Positions 1-6,574 of a stretch of DNA of 10,282 nucleotides are shown in pieces. This DNA is from Candidatus Uhrbacteria bacterium RIFOXYB2_FULL_45_11 (lineage in GTDB: Bacteria; Patescibacteriota; Patescibacteriia; UBA9934; GWF2-40-263), in NCBI GenBank assembly GCA_001791715.1, contig MGFD01000020.1, positions 3,896-14,177 of the forward strand, given 5' to 3'. A program made the translations under genes and the position numbers. Every line of letters begins with the position of its first letter. The stretch's first letter is position 1. The notes beneath the pieces were generated by a model that was not told where the DNA came from, made no database searches, and worked only from the letters and a program-made list of their open reading frames with translations.

Positions 1-799
1 CGGCGTTCGGATATTCCGCGCGTTCAAGCTCTCCCGCAGGAGTAATGAGATATGTGAGCAATTCTTTTCTCTGTGACGCATCCAATTCAACATCTGACAA
101 GAAGACGAGTGGGACAGCCCCGGACGAAAACTGTTCGTCGAACGCGTCTACAACATCTTTTGCAAACGCAAATCGATCTTTCACACGATCAAACACGAAC
201 GGACCAATCACCGCATCGAGCATGTGGTTTTGATCACGCACGTGTAGATACGTATAGACCAGTGCCTCACGAATGAGCGCCTCTTTGACCAAACGCATAG
301 ACTCTTGAAGTTCCGGCAACACGGAAGTTTCTTGCAAGCTCTTGCTCGCATTCAGAATCGTCAAAGGATTCTTTGCATCCACAGATTGATACAAACGAAT
401 GAGTTCAAGTGCGGCGCGTGCGTAAGGCACATTTGGCTGTAAGGCGAATACGGCTTTCGCATTCGCAATGGATTCAACATCACTGTGCTCCGGACGCAAC
501 GACACCAGTTCGGCAATCGTCAGCCGAATGAGGAGCAGTGTGTTTGAGAGATAGTCGTCCGGTGAAAAACAAGAAGGGCGCGAAACCATGTGCTTCACAT
601 GCTTTGTCACCAACTCAAGATCTTGTTCTTGTGTTTTCACGATCGGGATCAATTCAATTGGATATGTGCACACATCTTTCTCAGCCGCCGTTTCAGTGAC
701 GCTCGTTGTGGAAAGACGTTTATCTGCAGCAAGGCTTTGCCACACTATCAATCCAACCACAGCAAAAATCGCCATAGCAAAAATAGTACGAGCCGACAT
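1..799 (-). CDS. Unrecognised membrane-anchored protein, 3' end cut by the window
   Basis: The frame stays open for 266 codons from an ATG at 797-799 to the left edge, so the stop lies outside. The start is well supported: AGGAGGTG (803-810) stands just upstream and a promoter lies beyond it. Residues 5-24 form one hydrophobic segment following an Arg, which fits a signal anchor or an uncleaved signal peptide; the rest is hydrophilic and would lie outside the membrane. From about residue 55 onward it is mostly helical-looking (many Leu, Glu, Ala, Lys), with two cysteines at about 44 and 77 that could form a disulfide. I do not recognise a family. It is divergently transcribed from the M50 protease gene, and the two may share control. 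A helical-repeat or scaffold role is possible, but nothing in the sequence proves it. That it is a real gene is clear from the SD, the promoter and the unbroken frame. Confidence 0.85.
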   Translation of the reverse strand, partial: MSARTIFAMAIFAVVGLIVWQSLAADKRLSTTSVTETAAEKDVCTYPIELIPIVKTQEQDLELVTKHVKHMVSRPSCFSPDDYLSNTLLLIRLTIAELVSLRPEHSDVESIANAKAVFALQPNVPYARAALELIRLYQSVDAKNPLTILNASKSLQETSVLPELQESMRLVKEALIREALVYTYLHVRDQNHMLDAVIGPFVFDRVKDRFAFAKDVVDAFDEQFSSGAVPLVFLSDVELDASQRKELLTYLITPAGELERAEYPNA

Positions 800-838
800 G
801 TTCACCTCCTCACGCAAAACCGCGTCTGTGAACGCTGC

Positions 839-867
839 AAGCTAACACAAAAGAACAGAACGGTCAA
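839..867 (-). promoter_or_regulatory. Sigma-70-type promoter for the leftward membrane-anchored gene
   Basis: On the minus strand, TTGACC (862-867) is followed after 17 nt by TAGCTT (839-844). The -35 box matches 5 of 6 consensus bases and the spacing is ideal; the -10 box is weaker. The leader to the ATG at 799 would be about 30 nt and contains the SD at 803-810. Confidence 0.55.
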
Positions 868-887
868 TCCAAGACCTGTGTCTTCTA

Positions 888-916
888 TTGACAAAACACG
901 AAAAATAGGATAGTTT
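888..916 (+). promoter_or_regulatory. Sigma-70-type promoter for the M50 protease gene
   Basis: A perfect TTGACA (888-893) is followed after 17 nt by TAGTTT (911-916), a weak -10. A GATAGT at 909-914 is an alternative -10 with a short 15-nt spacer. The leader would be about 18-20 nt and holds the SD AGGAGG (931-936). This promoter is back to back with the leftward one; the two -35 boxes are 20 nt apart. Confidence 0.55.
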
Positions 917-940
917 CCTCAAACAAAACAAGGAGGTTCC

Positions 941-1771
941 ATGAGTCTGTTTCTTATTTTGATCATTTTCTGCCTTGCCATGGCTCTGCATGAACTCGGT
1001 CATGCATTCGCAATGAAGCGGAACAATGTACCGATCAAAAAGATTTGTCTCGTAGGGTTTGGACCAAAGATTTGCGAGTTTCGACTCACACGATGGTTTG
1101 GTGATACGCCCATTGAAATCCGCGCCATTCCCATTGGGGCAAGTGTCACAATGGGTAAAGTAGGAAACAAGGAAATCGAACTCACAGCATTGCCGTTCAG
1201 AACAGCGATGGAGATTTTCAGCGCTGGCATCATTGCGAATTTCGCGAGCGCGTTTGCCTGCCTGATTATTCCTACCATATACAAATGGTATGAAATCGGC
1301 GAACTTATGCGCGGCGTTCTGTGGTCTCTCTTGTTGATGACGATCACGTTTGTTCTTCTCAAATACCAACGATGGATTGCGCTGTTTATTCCCCTTGTTG
1401 GAATCGCGATGTTTGGCATCATTTTGTACGCAATCTTTTTCAACAACGTCCCGACGACAACGGTCATAAGCGGCCCAATCGAAACCGTTGAAGTTTTTCA
1501 CAAGATGCAAGCAAAAAAAGACGGCTTCATCGACGCGTGGAAATTTGCCTCCGTGTTATCGCTCGCGCTCGGACTCTCGAATAGCCTTCCGTTTTTGCCC
1601 TTTGATGGCGGACACACGCTTAACGGGTGGATTCAAAAAATAATCGGACACAAACGATACAATCGTTTTAAAACGGCCATCACCACATCTTTGCTTGCTC
1701 CCGGACTTTTGCTCATCGTCTTTGCCATCGGCAGAGATATCTACCTGAGCATGCTAAAATTATTCTCCTAA
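941..1771 (+). CDS. M50-family site-2-protease-like membrane metalloprotease, no PDZ domain
   Basis: This 276-residue protein has the marks of an intramembrane zinc protease of the RseP/SpoIVFB type. HELGH at residues 17-21, inside the first hydrophobic segment, supplies two zinc-binding His and the catalytic Glu. SAGIIANF (94-101) corresponds to the conserved GPxxN-type motif, SGPI is at 177-180, and LPFDGGH (219-225) provides the zinc-binding Asp of the third membrane segment. Members of this family cut transmembrane segments of regulators or leftover signal peptides. RseP-type enzymes carry one or two PDZ domains between the second and third core segments. Here that stretch (about 102-175) instead holds two hydrophobic segments (about 124-141 and 146-167), so substrate access is probably gated differently. 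The start follows AGGAGG (931-936) by 4 nt. The gene stands alone with its own promoter and terminator. The substrate is unknown; the divergent neighbour, with its single anchor segment, is only a speculative candidate. Confidence 0.9.
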   Translation: MSLFLILIIFCLAMALHELGHAFAMKRNNVPIKKICLVGFGPKICEFRLTRWFGDTPIEIRAIPIGASVTMGKVGNKEIELTALPFRTAMEIFSAGIIANFASAFACLIIPTIYKWYEIGELMRGVLWSLLLMTITFVLLKYQRWIALFIPLVGIAMFGIILYAIFFNNVPTTTVISGPIETVEVFHKMQAKKDGFIDAWKFASVLSLALGLSNSLPFLPFDGGHTLNGWIQKIIGHKRYNRFKTAITTSLLAPGLLLIVFAIGRDIYLSMLKLFS

Positions 1772-1796
1772 ACGATTCATGAAGAATCGTTTTTTT
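1771..1796 (+). terminator. Intrinsic terminator of the M50 protease gene
   Basis: AACGATTC (1771-1778) pairs perfectly with GAATCGTT (1784-1791) across the 5-nt loop ATGAA, and six T follow from 1791. The first stem base is the last base of the stop codon, so the hairpin forms directly at the end of the gene. On the minus strand no T tract follows, so it should be one-directional. Confidence 0.85.
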
Positions 1797-1802
1797 ATTT
1801 AC

Positions 1803-1860
1803 CTTATTCCTGTTGAAGAGCCACGATCGGATTTAATGCGGCAGCGCGCTTTGCAGGATA
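1803..1860. repeat. 58-bp exact direct repeat, copy 1 (in the permease remnant)
   Basis: These 58 bases are identical to 3376-3433 at a constant offset of 1573. They encode, on the minus strand, the last 18 residues of an FtsX-type permease plus the stop codon. The base on each side differs between the copies (1802 against 3375, 1861 against 3434). Leftward, similarity ends at once; rightward, it drops to roughly 60-65 percent over the next 60 bases. Confidence 0.97.
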
Positions 1861-1941
1861 GATTCCAAAAAAGATTCCGATCGTTGCAAAAAAGCCAACG
1901 CTTAGGAATATGGAAAAGAAAAAAACGCAACCGAGAGTTGG
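1804..1941 (-). pseudogene. Orphan 3' fragment of a MacB/FtsX-type permease gene
   Basis: Read on the minus strand from about 1941 down to a stop at 1804-1806, one frame encodes about 45 residues that match the C-terminus of the complete permease at 3377-4633. The final membrane segment and the PAKRAAALNP ending are both recognisable. Over the last 32 residues only four differ (Phe for Ser, Ala for Thr, Ile for Val, Ile for Leu). The changes are conservative although the DNA before the 58-bp identity has diverged to about two thirds, which points to a paralogue once under selection rather than a fresh copy of the neighbour. There is no start codon, SD or upstream domain: the fragment begins exactly where the CinA/NadD-like gene stops (TAA at 1942-1944). 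It therefore looks like the stump of a second permease gene cut by the insertion or recombination that placed that gene here. Confidence 0.85.
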
Positions 1942-3258
1942 TTACGCTTGACCGGCACGATTGCGCAGTTCGGTGGACGAGATATCCTTGCGGAAACTGA
2001 CGTCGTGAAAGAGGTGGCGGTATTTCGCCATGATGGGAATGTCGTTTAGAGTCAGGAAGTTATTCTCGACCTTGCGACCGACAACATAAAACGTGGTGCC
2101 GAGCGCGACGAACTCATCAAGTGCATTGCGCAGGCCTTGATAGCCGCCGTAATGGCGCTCGTCGAGCAGTTGCTTGAGTGCATCCGCACCGACCACCATC
2201 GGAACGCCGGGGTAACAACGAGCTTTGTCGACGTACAGCGGCGCATTGTCGGAGAGAACCACAGGTGCGAATGCCGTGAATTGATCTGCACGCCACAGCA
2301 TGTCTTCGTCCGACATGCGTCCTTTGTTCGGATGCGTATTCGTTAGTTCGAAGACAACATGTTTTCCTGTCATCTGTTCGATCATCTTCGCTACGCCGAT
2401 GTGGCCATGGGTCAACGGAGCAAAGGAGCCAGGATACAAAACGATCTGATCAGCGTTATCGTTCGTCACATAACGCCATTCCTCACCGAGAGATTCGTCA
2501 TCACATGAAGGCTTCTGATCCCAATTGATCCAGCCATAGATCGAATCGAACCGATGGTCCCGCTGAATCTGTGCGTGATGAAAACGGTAAGGCTTCCGGT
2601 CAGGACGCCATTTGGAAAAGGCGATCCCAGGGATCGATGCGCTCAACTGATTCGATTCCATCCGCCAACCCCTGTTGGTTGGATTCGAAATGCCGATCTG
2701 CGCCATGCCAAGCGTACTCAAAATGGCGTTCAGCGTGAGCATGTCACACATCTCTCCTTGCCAGTGGCGATACCGCTGGCGATCGAGAAACTCGATCGAT
2801 TCCGGTTTTGGAAATGTAGCATCGAAGGTGAACAGAGTTCCGTGCGTTTTCACCGCAATCGAAACCTTATCTGCACCACGGTGATCGCGGTCCGTCGTGA
2901 CCGCGGCGGTCATTCCAACGCCGACGACGCTATTCAGATCTGCTACACCGCGGCGGTACGCGAGTTCGCGTCCGTGCCAATAGGCATGAGCAGCCATCTT
3001 GGCCGCCGTTTCATCTGAACAGAATGAACCGTCCGGTTGTTTCCCCAGGAAATCAACGAGTTCTTCATTTGCATAGCAAAATCGGAACCCGAGGAGATTT
3101 TTTGAAGCGCCCGGCACACGCCAAAGTGCAGACAACAGGCCGCCCGTTGCGCCCGTCGAAACGATGTAAAGCTGGGTTCCGGTGGCACGCAAGCACGTAA
3201 CCATCTCATCCCATTGTGTGTGATCTACCGGCGGAAATTCCAAATCCATGTCTGACAT
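1942..3258 (-). CDS. Two-domain protein: CinA/PncC-like N-terminus, NadD-like nucleotidylyltransferase C-terminus
   Basis: The protein has 438 residues. Residues about 15-150 resemble the CinA C-terminal (NMN deamidase, PncC) fold: STGATGG (34-40), WRVPGASKNLLG (46-57), YANEELVDFLG (62-72) and a VGVGMTAAV stretch (112-120). The serine of the usual SCTGG motif is Gly here and the usual TGIAGP is replaced, so deamidase activity is doubtful. Residues about 270-432 are a HIGH-superfamily nucleotidylyltransferase: GSFAPLTHGHIG (277-288), VVGADAL (355-361) and ISSTELR (426-432), as in NadD/CoaD enzymes that join a mononucleotide to AMP. Together they suggest pyridine-nucleotide salvage (inference). 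I chose the ATG at 3256-3258, 11 codons inside the longest frame, because AAGGAG (3265-3270) lies 6 nt upstream; the earlier ATG (3289-3291) has no SD and lies only about 8 nt from the predicted transcription start. G+C in five sampled 60-base rows is about 56 percent, against about 47 percent in five rows of the exporter operon. Confidence 0.85.
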   Translation of the reverse strand: MSDMDLEFPPVDHTQWDEMVTCLRATGTQLYIVSTGATGGLLSALWRVPGASKNLLGFRFCYANEELVDFLGKQPDGSFCSDETAAKMAAHAYWHGRELAYRRGVADLNSVVGVGMTAAVTTDRDHRGADKVSIAVKTHGTLFTFDATFPKPESIEFLDRQRYRHWQGEMCDMLTLNAILSTLGMAQIGISNPTNRGWRMESNQLSASIPGIAFSKWRPDRKPYRFHHAQIQRDHRFDSIYGWINWDQKPSCDDESLGEEWRYVTNDNADQIVLYPGSFAPLTHGHIGVAKMIEQMTGKHVVFELTNTHPNKGRMSDEDMLWRADQFTAFAPVVLSDNAPLYVDKARCYPGVPMVVGADALKQLLDERHYGGYQGLRNALDEFVALGTTFYVVGRKVENNFLTLNDIPIMAKYRHLFHDVSFRKDISSTELRNRAGQA

Positions 3259-3305
3259 GACACACTCCTTGAAAACACCTTCCAAGACCATTCTCAGAAG
3301 AGACG

Positions 3306-3334
3306 AGAATACACGAAAAAAGCGATTTTGTCAA
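3306..3334 (-). promoter_or_regulatory. Strong sigma-70-type promoter for the CinA/NadD-like gene
   Basis: On the minus strand, TTGACA (3329-3334) is followed after exactly 17 nt by TATTCT (3306-3311). This is the best consensus promoter in the window. Predicted transcription start is near 3299, giving a leader of about 40 nt to the ATG at 3258. An inverted repeat, ATTCTC/GAGAAT (3290-3295 and 3305-3310, 9-nt spacing), straddles the -10 box and the start point and could be an operator. Confidence 0.75.
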
Positions 3335-3337
3335 TCA

Positions 3338-3374
3338 CCCCCCCTCAAACCCTCATCCCTAACCCCTTGCTCCC
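3338..3374 (-). other. G-quadruplex-type motif downstream of the exporter operon
   Basis: On the minus strand there are five runs of three or more G with loops of 3-5 nt: runs at 3372-3374, 3363-3366, 3357-3359, 3350-3352 and 3338-3344 (seven G). This meets the usual G3+N1-7 definition of a potential quadruplex. It lies between the stop of permease B (3377) and the -35 box of the next gene (3329-3334), so it would be in the 3' untranslated RNA of the exporter operon. It resembles one arm of the C-rich intergenic repeats seen in various bacterial genomes, but no second arm is present. No ordinary hairpin terminator is visible here. Confidence 0.6.
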
Positions 3375-3375
3375 T

Positions 3376-3433
3376 CTTATTCCTGTTGAAGAGCCACGAT
3401 CGGATTTAATGCGGCAGCGCGCTTTGCAGGATA
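3376..3433. repeat. 58-bp exact direct repeat, copy 2 (in the complete permease gene)
   Basis: This is identical to 1803-1860 and in the same orientation. It covers the stop codon and the last 18 codons of permease B plus one base downstream. The pair brackets the CinA/NadD-like gene and its promoter. Confidence 0.97.
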
Positions 3434-4633
3434 CAGCCCAAAGAACACGCCAATCGTTGTGGAAAACCCAACGCTCAAAAGAAGAGAAAAAAGAGAAATT
3501 TCAAATGGCCATGCATACCCCATTTGTTGTGCGCCAAATGCAACAATGGCGGACACGGACACTCCAATCACAATACCCAACAACCCACCAATCAGCGTCA
3601 TCGTGACGGCCTCAATTAAAAATTGATACAAAATATGTTTTTCTGTTGCTCCCATTGCTTTGCGTAATCCGATTTCAAATGTTCGTTCAATAACAGAAAC
3701 ATACATCACATTCATAATCCCAACTCCTCCCACCGCAAGAGAGATGGCGGCAAGTGCAACCAACAGCCATGTCAGCGCGTTTAAAATCGTTCCAACGATT
3801 GCTTGCGATTCTTGCATGGTGGTTACCGCAAAATCATCTCGATTTGGATCTGTGATTTCATGACGCTCGCGCACAATCGTTCTGATTTCTTCCGCGGTCG
3901 ATTCTGCCAGTGCCGGATTTTTTACTTGTGCAATAACCCAAGAGACGTGTCGGATTCCCATCAGACTTGTCTGAACCGTTCTAATTGGCAAATACACCAG
4001 TGCATCCATATCAATGAATCCCGCCGTTCCGATGGAAGAAAAAACTCCCACCACACGATACGGCTGTCCATCGACTTTCACAAAATTTCCAACTGCTTCT
4101 TGATTTCCAAACAGTTGATTTTTCATTTCACTTCCAAGCACAATCACGGACGCAGCTGATTGATCTTCATCTTCTGTAAAAAATCGTCCTTCTGCGATTT
4201 CATTCGTTGTGATGCGTGCATACGATGAAGAAACACCAAACACAACAGGGCGCTTCTTTATTTCTTGCAAAGAAATGACCGTTTGTGTTGCAAGTCCTGC
4301 ATACACGTCTTCTACGTTTTGCATTTTTTTGATTTGTTCCGCATCTTTTATGGTGAGTGTTGTGATACTCACCCCTTGTCCAATCCCCCGCGCGTTCTCT
4401 TGAGACATCTTTCCTGTTTCCGGAATTTTTATTTCAATATTGATCCAGTTATTTCCGAACGAAGAAATTTGACTCATGATCATTCCGCGAATTCCTGCAC
4501 CGGCCGCAAACACAATCACCACCATGGCAATCCCAACCAAAATCCCAAACACCGTCAAGCTGGCACGCAGTTTGCTTTTGTGAAATGTTTGCAGCGCCAA
4601 AAAAAAGGATCGAAGAAAATACTGTTTATTCAT
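3377..4633 (-). CDS. FtsX/MacB-type ABC exporter permease B
   Basis: This 418-residue membrane subunit has the four-segment MacB layout. The first membrane segment is at about 26-46, with a large extracytoplasmic domain to about 275. Segments follow at about 283-308, 336-366 and 378-402. RTFEIGLRKAMGA (317-329) is the cytoplasmic coupling motif that contacts the ATPase, and PAKRAAALNP (402-411) is the conserved C-terminal ending. There is no fused ATPase domain, so it must use the separate ATPase at 5858-6574. The start is the ATG at 4631-4633, which overlaps the stop of permease A by 8 nt (ATGAATAA); no good SD is present, so translational coupling is likely. The open frame continues 44 codons further upstream, but that part lies inside permease A and has no family resemblance. 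Permease A and B are clearly related yet distinct, which suggests a heterodimer. The gene's last 58 bp are duplicated at 1803-1860. Confidence 0.93.
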   Translation of the reverse strand: MNKQYFLRSFFLALQTFHKSKLRASLTVFGILVGIAMVVIVFAAGAGIRGMIMSQISSFGNNWINIEIKIPETGKMSQENARGIGQGVSITTLTIKDAEQIKKMQNVEDVYAGLATQTVISLQEIKKRPVVFGVSSSYARITTNEIAEGRFFTEDEDQSAASVIVLGSEMKNQLFGNQEAVGNFVKVDGQPYRVVGVFSSIGTAGFIDMDALVYLPIRTVQTSLMGIRHVSWVIAQVKNPALAESTAEEIRTIVRERHEITDPNRDDFAVTTMQESQAIVGTILNALTWLLVALAAISLAVGGVGIMNVMYVSVIERTFEIGLRKAMGATEKHILYQFLIEAVTMTLIGGLLGIVIGVSVSAIVAFGAQQMGYAWPFEISLFSLLLSVGFSTTIGVFFGLYPAKRAAALNPIVALQQE

Positions 4634-5855
4634 ATCGGAGTGCTTCCATCGGTGGAAGGCGTGATGCTTTACGTGACGGAATGAGCCCAAAGACAAGTCC
4701 GATGAGCATGGTAAGGACAAGCGAAAGGGCGATCGCAAAAAATGAGAGTGAAAAAACAAATTCATTTCCGAGCAATCGAATCACAAGCACAATCACATAC
4801 GACAAAACAATCCCGATCACACACCCAACAAACCCTCCCGCAAGCGCGAGCACGATTGTCTCAATGAGAAACTGCCACATAATATCTGTGTTACGCGCAC
4901 CAACCGCTTTACGCAATCCGATTTCGTGTGTTTTTTCTTTTACAGAAATAAGCATGATGTTCATGATGCCAACTCCCCCAACAAACAAAGCAATACTCGC
5001 CACGAACACAAGAAAAAACTTCAGTCCGTTTGTAACCGTTGTCAGAATACTTAAAAGATCCGCAACGGTGCGCACAGAAAAATCCACATCTTCGTGTCGT
5101 TCAAAAAGGGTTTGTTTGATTTCTTCTGCGGATTGATCTACGTGCGATTCATCGTCCACAAGCACGCGTAAAAAAGAGACGTGTCGGATTCCCAATAATT
5201 CTTTTTGCGCAACAAAAAGTGGGATCAAAACAGCTTGATCCGGATTTTCAAATCCAGAAGATCCCTTGGCTGCAAGCACACCAACAACAGTAAAATTTTT
5301 TCCTTTTAACCGAACCATTTCTCCGACAGGATCTTGGTTCCCAAAAATTTCCTCTGCGATTTGCGCCCCAAGCACCATCATGTGCTGTGATCCACTATTT
5401 TCCGATTCGGTAAAAAATCTCCCCTTTGACATCTGAACTTTTTCAACCTCTTGATACGAAGCAGTTGTTCCCGTATAGGTCACTTGTCGTTGTACGGAAT
5501 CCCATTGCAGCTGGTCGTTCCCCGTAACGTACCCGGCAAAATCTGTCACATGCGCCACATTTTTTTTATCCAAAAGAGCTTCGCCATCGTCATGTGTAAG
5601 CGTTGTTGTCACGATCCCAAATGCTTGCGCGGGCGGACCTTCTTCATCTGACGCACCAGAAAGCACGGCGATCATATTTGTTCCACGCTGTTTCAACTGT
5701 CCCAAAATCAATTCTTGTGCTCCCGCACCAATCGTCATCACCATAATAACGGCAGCAATTCCAATCACAATCCCAAGCGTTGTTAAAAACGAACGCCGTT
5801 TATTCAACCGTAAATTTTTTAGGGCGAGACGAATCGCCACCAAAAAAGCATGCAT
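4626..5855 (-). CDS. FtsX/MacB-type ABC exporter permease A
   Basis: This 409-residue protein shares the layout of its downstream partner. A membrane segment at about 22-42 is followed by an extracytoplasmic domain to about 265, then segments at about 276-301, 327-360 and 368-392. The coupling motif KTHEIGLRKAVGA (308-320) and the ending PSRKASRLPPMEALRYE (393-409) are typical of MacB permeases. The domain contains the family's GRFFTE (145-150) and VVGV (190-193) elements. The ATG at 5853-5855 comes 2 nt after the stop of the ATPase gene. There is no SD at normal distance (GGAG is about 16 nt upstream), so it probably depends on ribosomes finishing the ATPase. It should sit in the inner membrane with permease B and the ATPase, moving substrate mechanically through the adaptor. 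Substrate cannot be read from the sequence; macrolides, peptides and lipids are all known for the family. Confidence 0.93.
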   Translation of the reverse strand: MHAFLVAIRLALKNLRLNKRRSFLTTLGIVIGIAAVIMVMTIGAGAQELILGQLKQRGTNMIAVLSGASDEEGPPAQAFGIVTTTLTHDDGEALLDKKNVAHVTDFAGYVTGNDQLQWDSVQRQVTYTGTTASYQEVEKVQMSKGRFFTESENSGSQHMMVLGAQIAEEIFGNQDPVGEMVRLKGKNFTVVGVLAAKGSSGFENPDQAVLIPLFVAQKELLGIRHVSFLRVLVDDESHVDQSAEEIKQTLFERHEDVDFSVRTVADLLSILTTVTNGLKFFLVFVASIALFVGGVGIMNIMLISVKEKTHEIGLRKAVGARNTDIMWQFLIETIVLALAGGFVGCVIGIVLSYVIVLVIRLLGNEFVFSLSFFAIALSLVLTMLIGLVFGLIPSRKASRLPPMEALRYE

Positions 5856-5857
5856 AC

Positions 5858-6574
5858 TTATTTTTTTAATTCTCCGTCTGTGGCGTATCTGCGCACCGCA
5901 ACCGGTTTATCGGATTCAATGTTTCCATCACGAATACGCACAATCCGTTTTGCGTGATCTGCTGTGTCTTGTTCATGTGTCACCATCACAATGGTACGAC
6001 CCGCTTCATTGAGCGATTGCAAAATAGACAATACTTGATTTCCGGATTTTGAATCCAAATTTCCTGTTGGCTCATCGGCAAAAATAATATCCGGATCATT
6101 CACAATCGCACGTGCGATTGCCACACGTTGTTTTTCTCCTCCAGAAAGTTGATTCGATAAATTTTGTTTTCGGTGCATGAGTCCAACAGATTCGATCGCA
6201 TGATCAACGGATTGTTCATTCACTCCTTCTTTTGCATAAAACAATGGCAACATCACATTCTCTCTCACACTCGTCCGAGGCAAAAGATAAAACGATTGAA
6301 ACACAAATCCAACACGTTCGTTACGCATTTTGGCAAGAACATCTTGCGAAAGTCCGGAGACGTCTTCTCCCTGAAATAAATACGTTCCGGATGTTGGCGT
6401 ATCAAGAAAACTTAAAAGATGCATGAGAGTAGACTTTCCAGAACCAGACGGACCCATGATGGCAACAAAATCTCCGGGAAAAATTGTTAAATCAATCCCA
6501 TGCAAGACATTAGTCACAACATCTCCGTTCACATATTCTTTTGTCATGCCCTTAATTTCGATGAGTGGACGCAT
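5858..6574 (-). CDS. ABC exporter ATP-binding subunit, MacB/LolD type
   Basis: The 238 residues hold every motif of a functional ABC ATPase. Walker A is GPSGSGKST (41-49), the Q-loop Gln is 93, the signature is LSGGEKQR (143-150), Walker B is IIFADEPTG (163-171) with catalytic Glu 168, the D-loop follows at 171-175, and the switch His is 200. Length and the AxExPTGNLD pattern are those of the MacB/LolD/FtsE branch, which works with FtsX-type permeases. In E. coli MacB the ATPase and permease are one chain; here they are separate. The ATG at 6572-6574 places the first beta strand correctly, so it is probably right, yet it has no SD and follows directly on the T-rich tail of the hairpin at 6586-6613. 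Expression relative to the adaptor may therefore be limited by that element. The stop lies 2 nt before permease A. Confidence 0.95.
   Translation of the reverse strand: MRPLIEIKGMTKEYVNGDVVTNVLHGIDLTIFPGDFVAIMGPSGSGKSTLMHLLSFLDTPTSGTYLFQGEDVSGLSQDVLAKMRNERVGFVFQSFYLLPRTSVRENVMLPLFYAKEGVNEQSVDHAIESVGLMHRKQNLSNQLSGGEKQRVAIARAIVNDPDIIFADEPTGNLDSKSGNQVLSILQSLNEAGRTIVMVTHEQDTADHAKRIVRIRDGNIESDKPVAVRRYATDGELKK

Noticed and set aside
842..1510. A 222-codon open frame on the minus strand opposite the M50 protease
   Set aside because: It is antisense to a gene with complete catalytic motifs, is rich in charged residues without any family pattern, and has no SD. It is a shadow frame.
1771..1941. A complete small gene between the M50 terminator and the CinA/NadD-like gene
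   Set aside because: The only meaningful frame is the start-less permease tail on the minus strand; the plus-strand frame from 1779 is its mirror image.
2554..3018. A 154-codon plus-strand frame inside the CinA/NadD-like gene
   Set aside because: It is antisense to two recognisable domains and has no SD, promoter or familiar motif.
3259..3291. An 11-codon N-terminal extension of the CinA/NadD-like protein from an ATG at 3291
   Set aside because: That ATG lacks an SD and lies about 8 nt from the predicted transcription start; the ATG at 3258 has AAGGAG at 6 nt.
4634..4765. A 44-codon upstream extension of permease B
   Set aside because: It overlaps the coding end of permease A, has no permease-like sequence, and the ATG at 4633 gives the normal MacB N-terminus and an overlap typical of coupled genes.
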